Shown here in pieces: positions 63,683 through 64,000 of a DNA stretch of 64,000 bases. Source of the DNA: Luidia sarsii (lineage: Eukaryota > Echinodermata > Asteroidea > Paxillosida > Luidiidae); contig OX465109.1 in assembly GCA_949987565.1 (NCBI GenBank), positions 18,272,415 to 18,336,414 of the forward strand. The letters run 5' to 3'. Position 1 is the stretch's first letter. Every line of letters begins with the position of its first letter. Made by a program: the position numbers and the translations under genes. The notes beneath the pieces are model-generated. The model did not search any database and had not been told where the DNA came from. It saw nothing but the letters and a program-made list of their open reading frames with translations.

Positions 63683-64000
63683 AAACTGCTTAATAGACGA
63701 AGAACAAACTCAACGCGTTGGGCAAGCACTAACTGCTAAATAGATGAAGAACAAACTCAACGCGTTGGGCAAGCACTAACTACTAAATAGATGAAGAACA
63801 AACTCAACGCGTTGGGCAAGCACTAACTACTAAATAGATGAAGAACAAACTCAACGCGTTGGGCAAGCACTAACTACTAAATAGATGAAGAACAAACTCA
63901 ACGCGTTAGGCAAGCACTAACTACTAAATAGATGAAGAACAAACTCAACGCGTTAGGCAAGCACTAACTACTAAATAGATGAAGAACAAACTCAACGCGT

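Larger units (their letters stand above)
1..64000 (+). repeat. Composite satellite array (47-bp units plus 328-bp cores), whole window
   Basis: Apart from two transposon copies the whole window is one head-to-tail array, open at both ends. The basic unit is 47 bp (canonical copy 627-673), holding CTAACTACTAAATAG, then GAAGAACAAACTC, then the palindrome CAACGCGTTG. It has stops in all frames and 47 is not a multiple of 3, so it is not coding. Recurrent unit variants are a 57-bp form with a 10-bp insertion (AAAGTCAACAAACTC or AAAGTGAACAAACTC), a 52-bp form with TACAGTAG, a form with GTGTAACTGCC, and a form with CTACATGTAAATAG. Fifty-five cores of 328 bp break up the units, all in the same orientation. 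Array length and unit order could be affected by assembly. Confidence 0.97.
58367..64000 (+). repeat. HOR-g (P V T T L1 L2 ...), cut by the window end
   Basis: Linkers: 58695-59039, 59368-60314, 60643-61307, 61636-62590, 62919-63354 and 63683-64000. It tracks HOR-d at an offset of 24,171-24,172 bp. The last linker is still inside the 47-bp array at the window edge. Confidence 0.85.

Noticed and set aside
1..64000. Ribosomal DNA intergenic spacer with repeated spacer promoters
   Set aside because: The architecture is reminiscent, but no rRNA sequence occurs in 64 kb, and HORs of this length without genes do not fit.
1..64000. tRNA, 5S or other RNA genes
   Set aside because: No cloverleaf or internal A/B box arrangement was seen in the core, unit or transposon by eye; a covariance-model scan was not possible.

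Overview
The window looks eukaryotic and almost entirely non-coding. It is one very large composite satellite array that runs off both ends. The array has three layers. (1) A 47-bp minisatellite unit, canonical copy at 627-673, centred on the palindrome CAACGCGTTG; I estimate roughly 800 copies. (2) Every 0.67-1.7 kb the 47-bp array is interrupted by a conserved 328-bp 'core' that ends in an E-box and a TATA-like sequence. There are 55 cores, all on the + strand: 46 carry the same short open frame, 7 carry a nonsense change in it, and 2 are internally deleted. (3) Cores fall into sequence classes (called P, V, T, L0, L1, L2 here) that recur in a fixed order, with linkers of recurring length (345, 436, 666, 947, 955, 1092, 1135 bp). 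This gives higher-order repeats (HORs) of 6.0-9.7 kb, or 11.6-12.0 kb where a transposon is included.

Layout: 1-963 is the tail of an HOR. HOR-a is 964-12942, HOR-b 12943-24509, HOR-c 24510-34194, HOR-d 34195-42830, HOR-e 42831-48866, HOR-f 48867-58366 and HOR-g 58367-64000 (incomplete). HOR-a and HOR-b each contain a nearly identical 3,738-bp insertion (4526-8263 and 15999-19736). Its ends are imperfect 25-bp terminal inverted repeats (TIRs), it is flanked by a TA duplication, and the same site is empty in HORs c, d, f and g. I read it as a non-autonomous TA-targeting DNA transposon (Tc1/mariner/pogo-like or a related TA-inserting group) with no recognisable transposase. Both subterminal regions hold CTCG/CGAG tetranucleotides spaced exactly 10 bp apart in blocks of alternating orientation, which is the most unusual small-scale pattern in the window. 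Its interior holds two tandem copies of a ~0.72-kb sequence I do not recognise.

Organism: TA-target transposition and a CpG-to-TpG/CpA decay pattern in the repeat suggest a eukaryote with cytosine methylation, most plausibly an animal, but nothing here identifies a taxon. I found no convincing protein-coding gene, tRNA, rRNA, CRISPR array or bacterial-type operon. The short open frames in the cores and in the transposon show no sign of being real genes. The evolutionary story readable from the sequence is unequal crossing-over at several scales: an 11.47-kb tandem duplication that copied the transposon, a 6,036-bp tandem duplication marked by private variants, a ~7.97-kb offset duplication, local gains and losses of 47-bp units, and mosaic cores.
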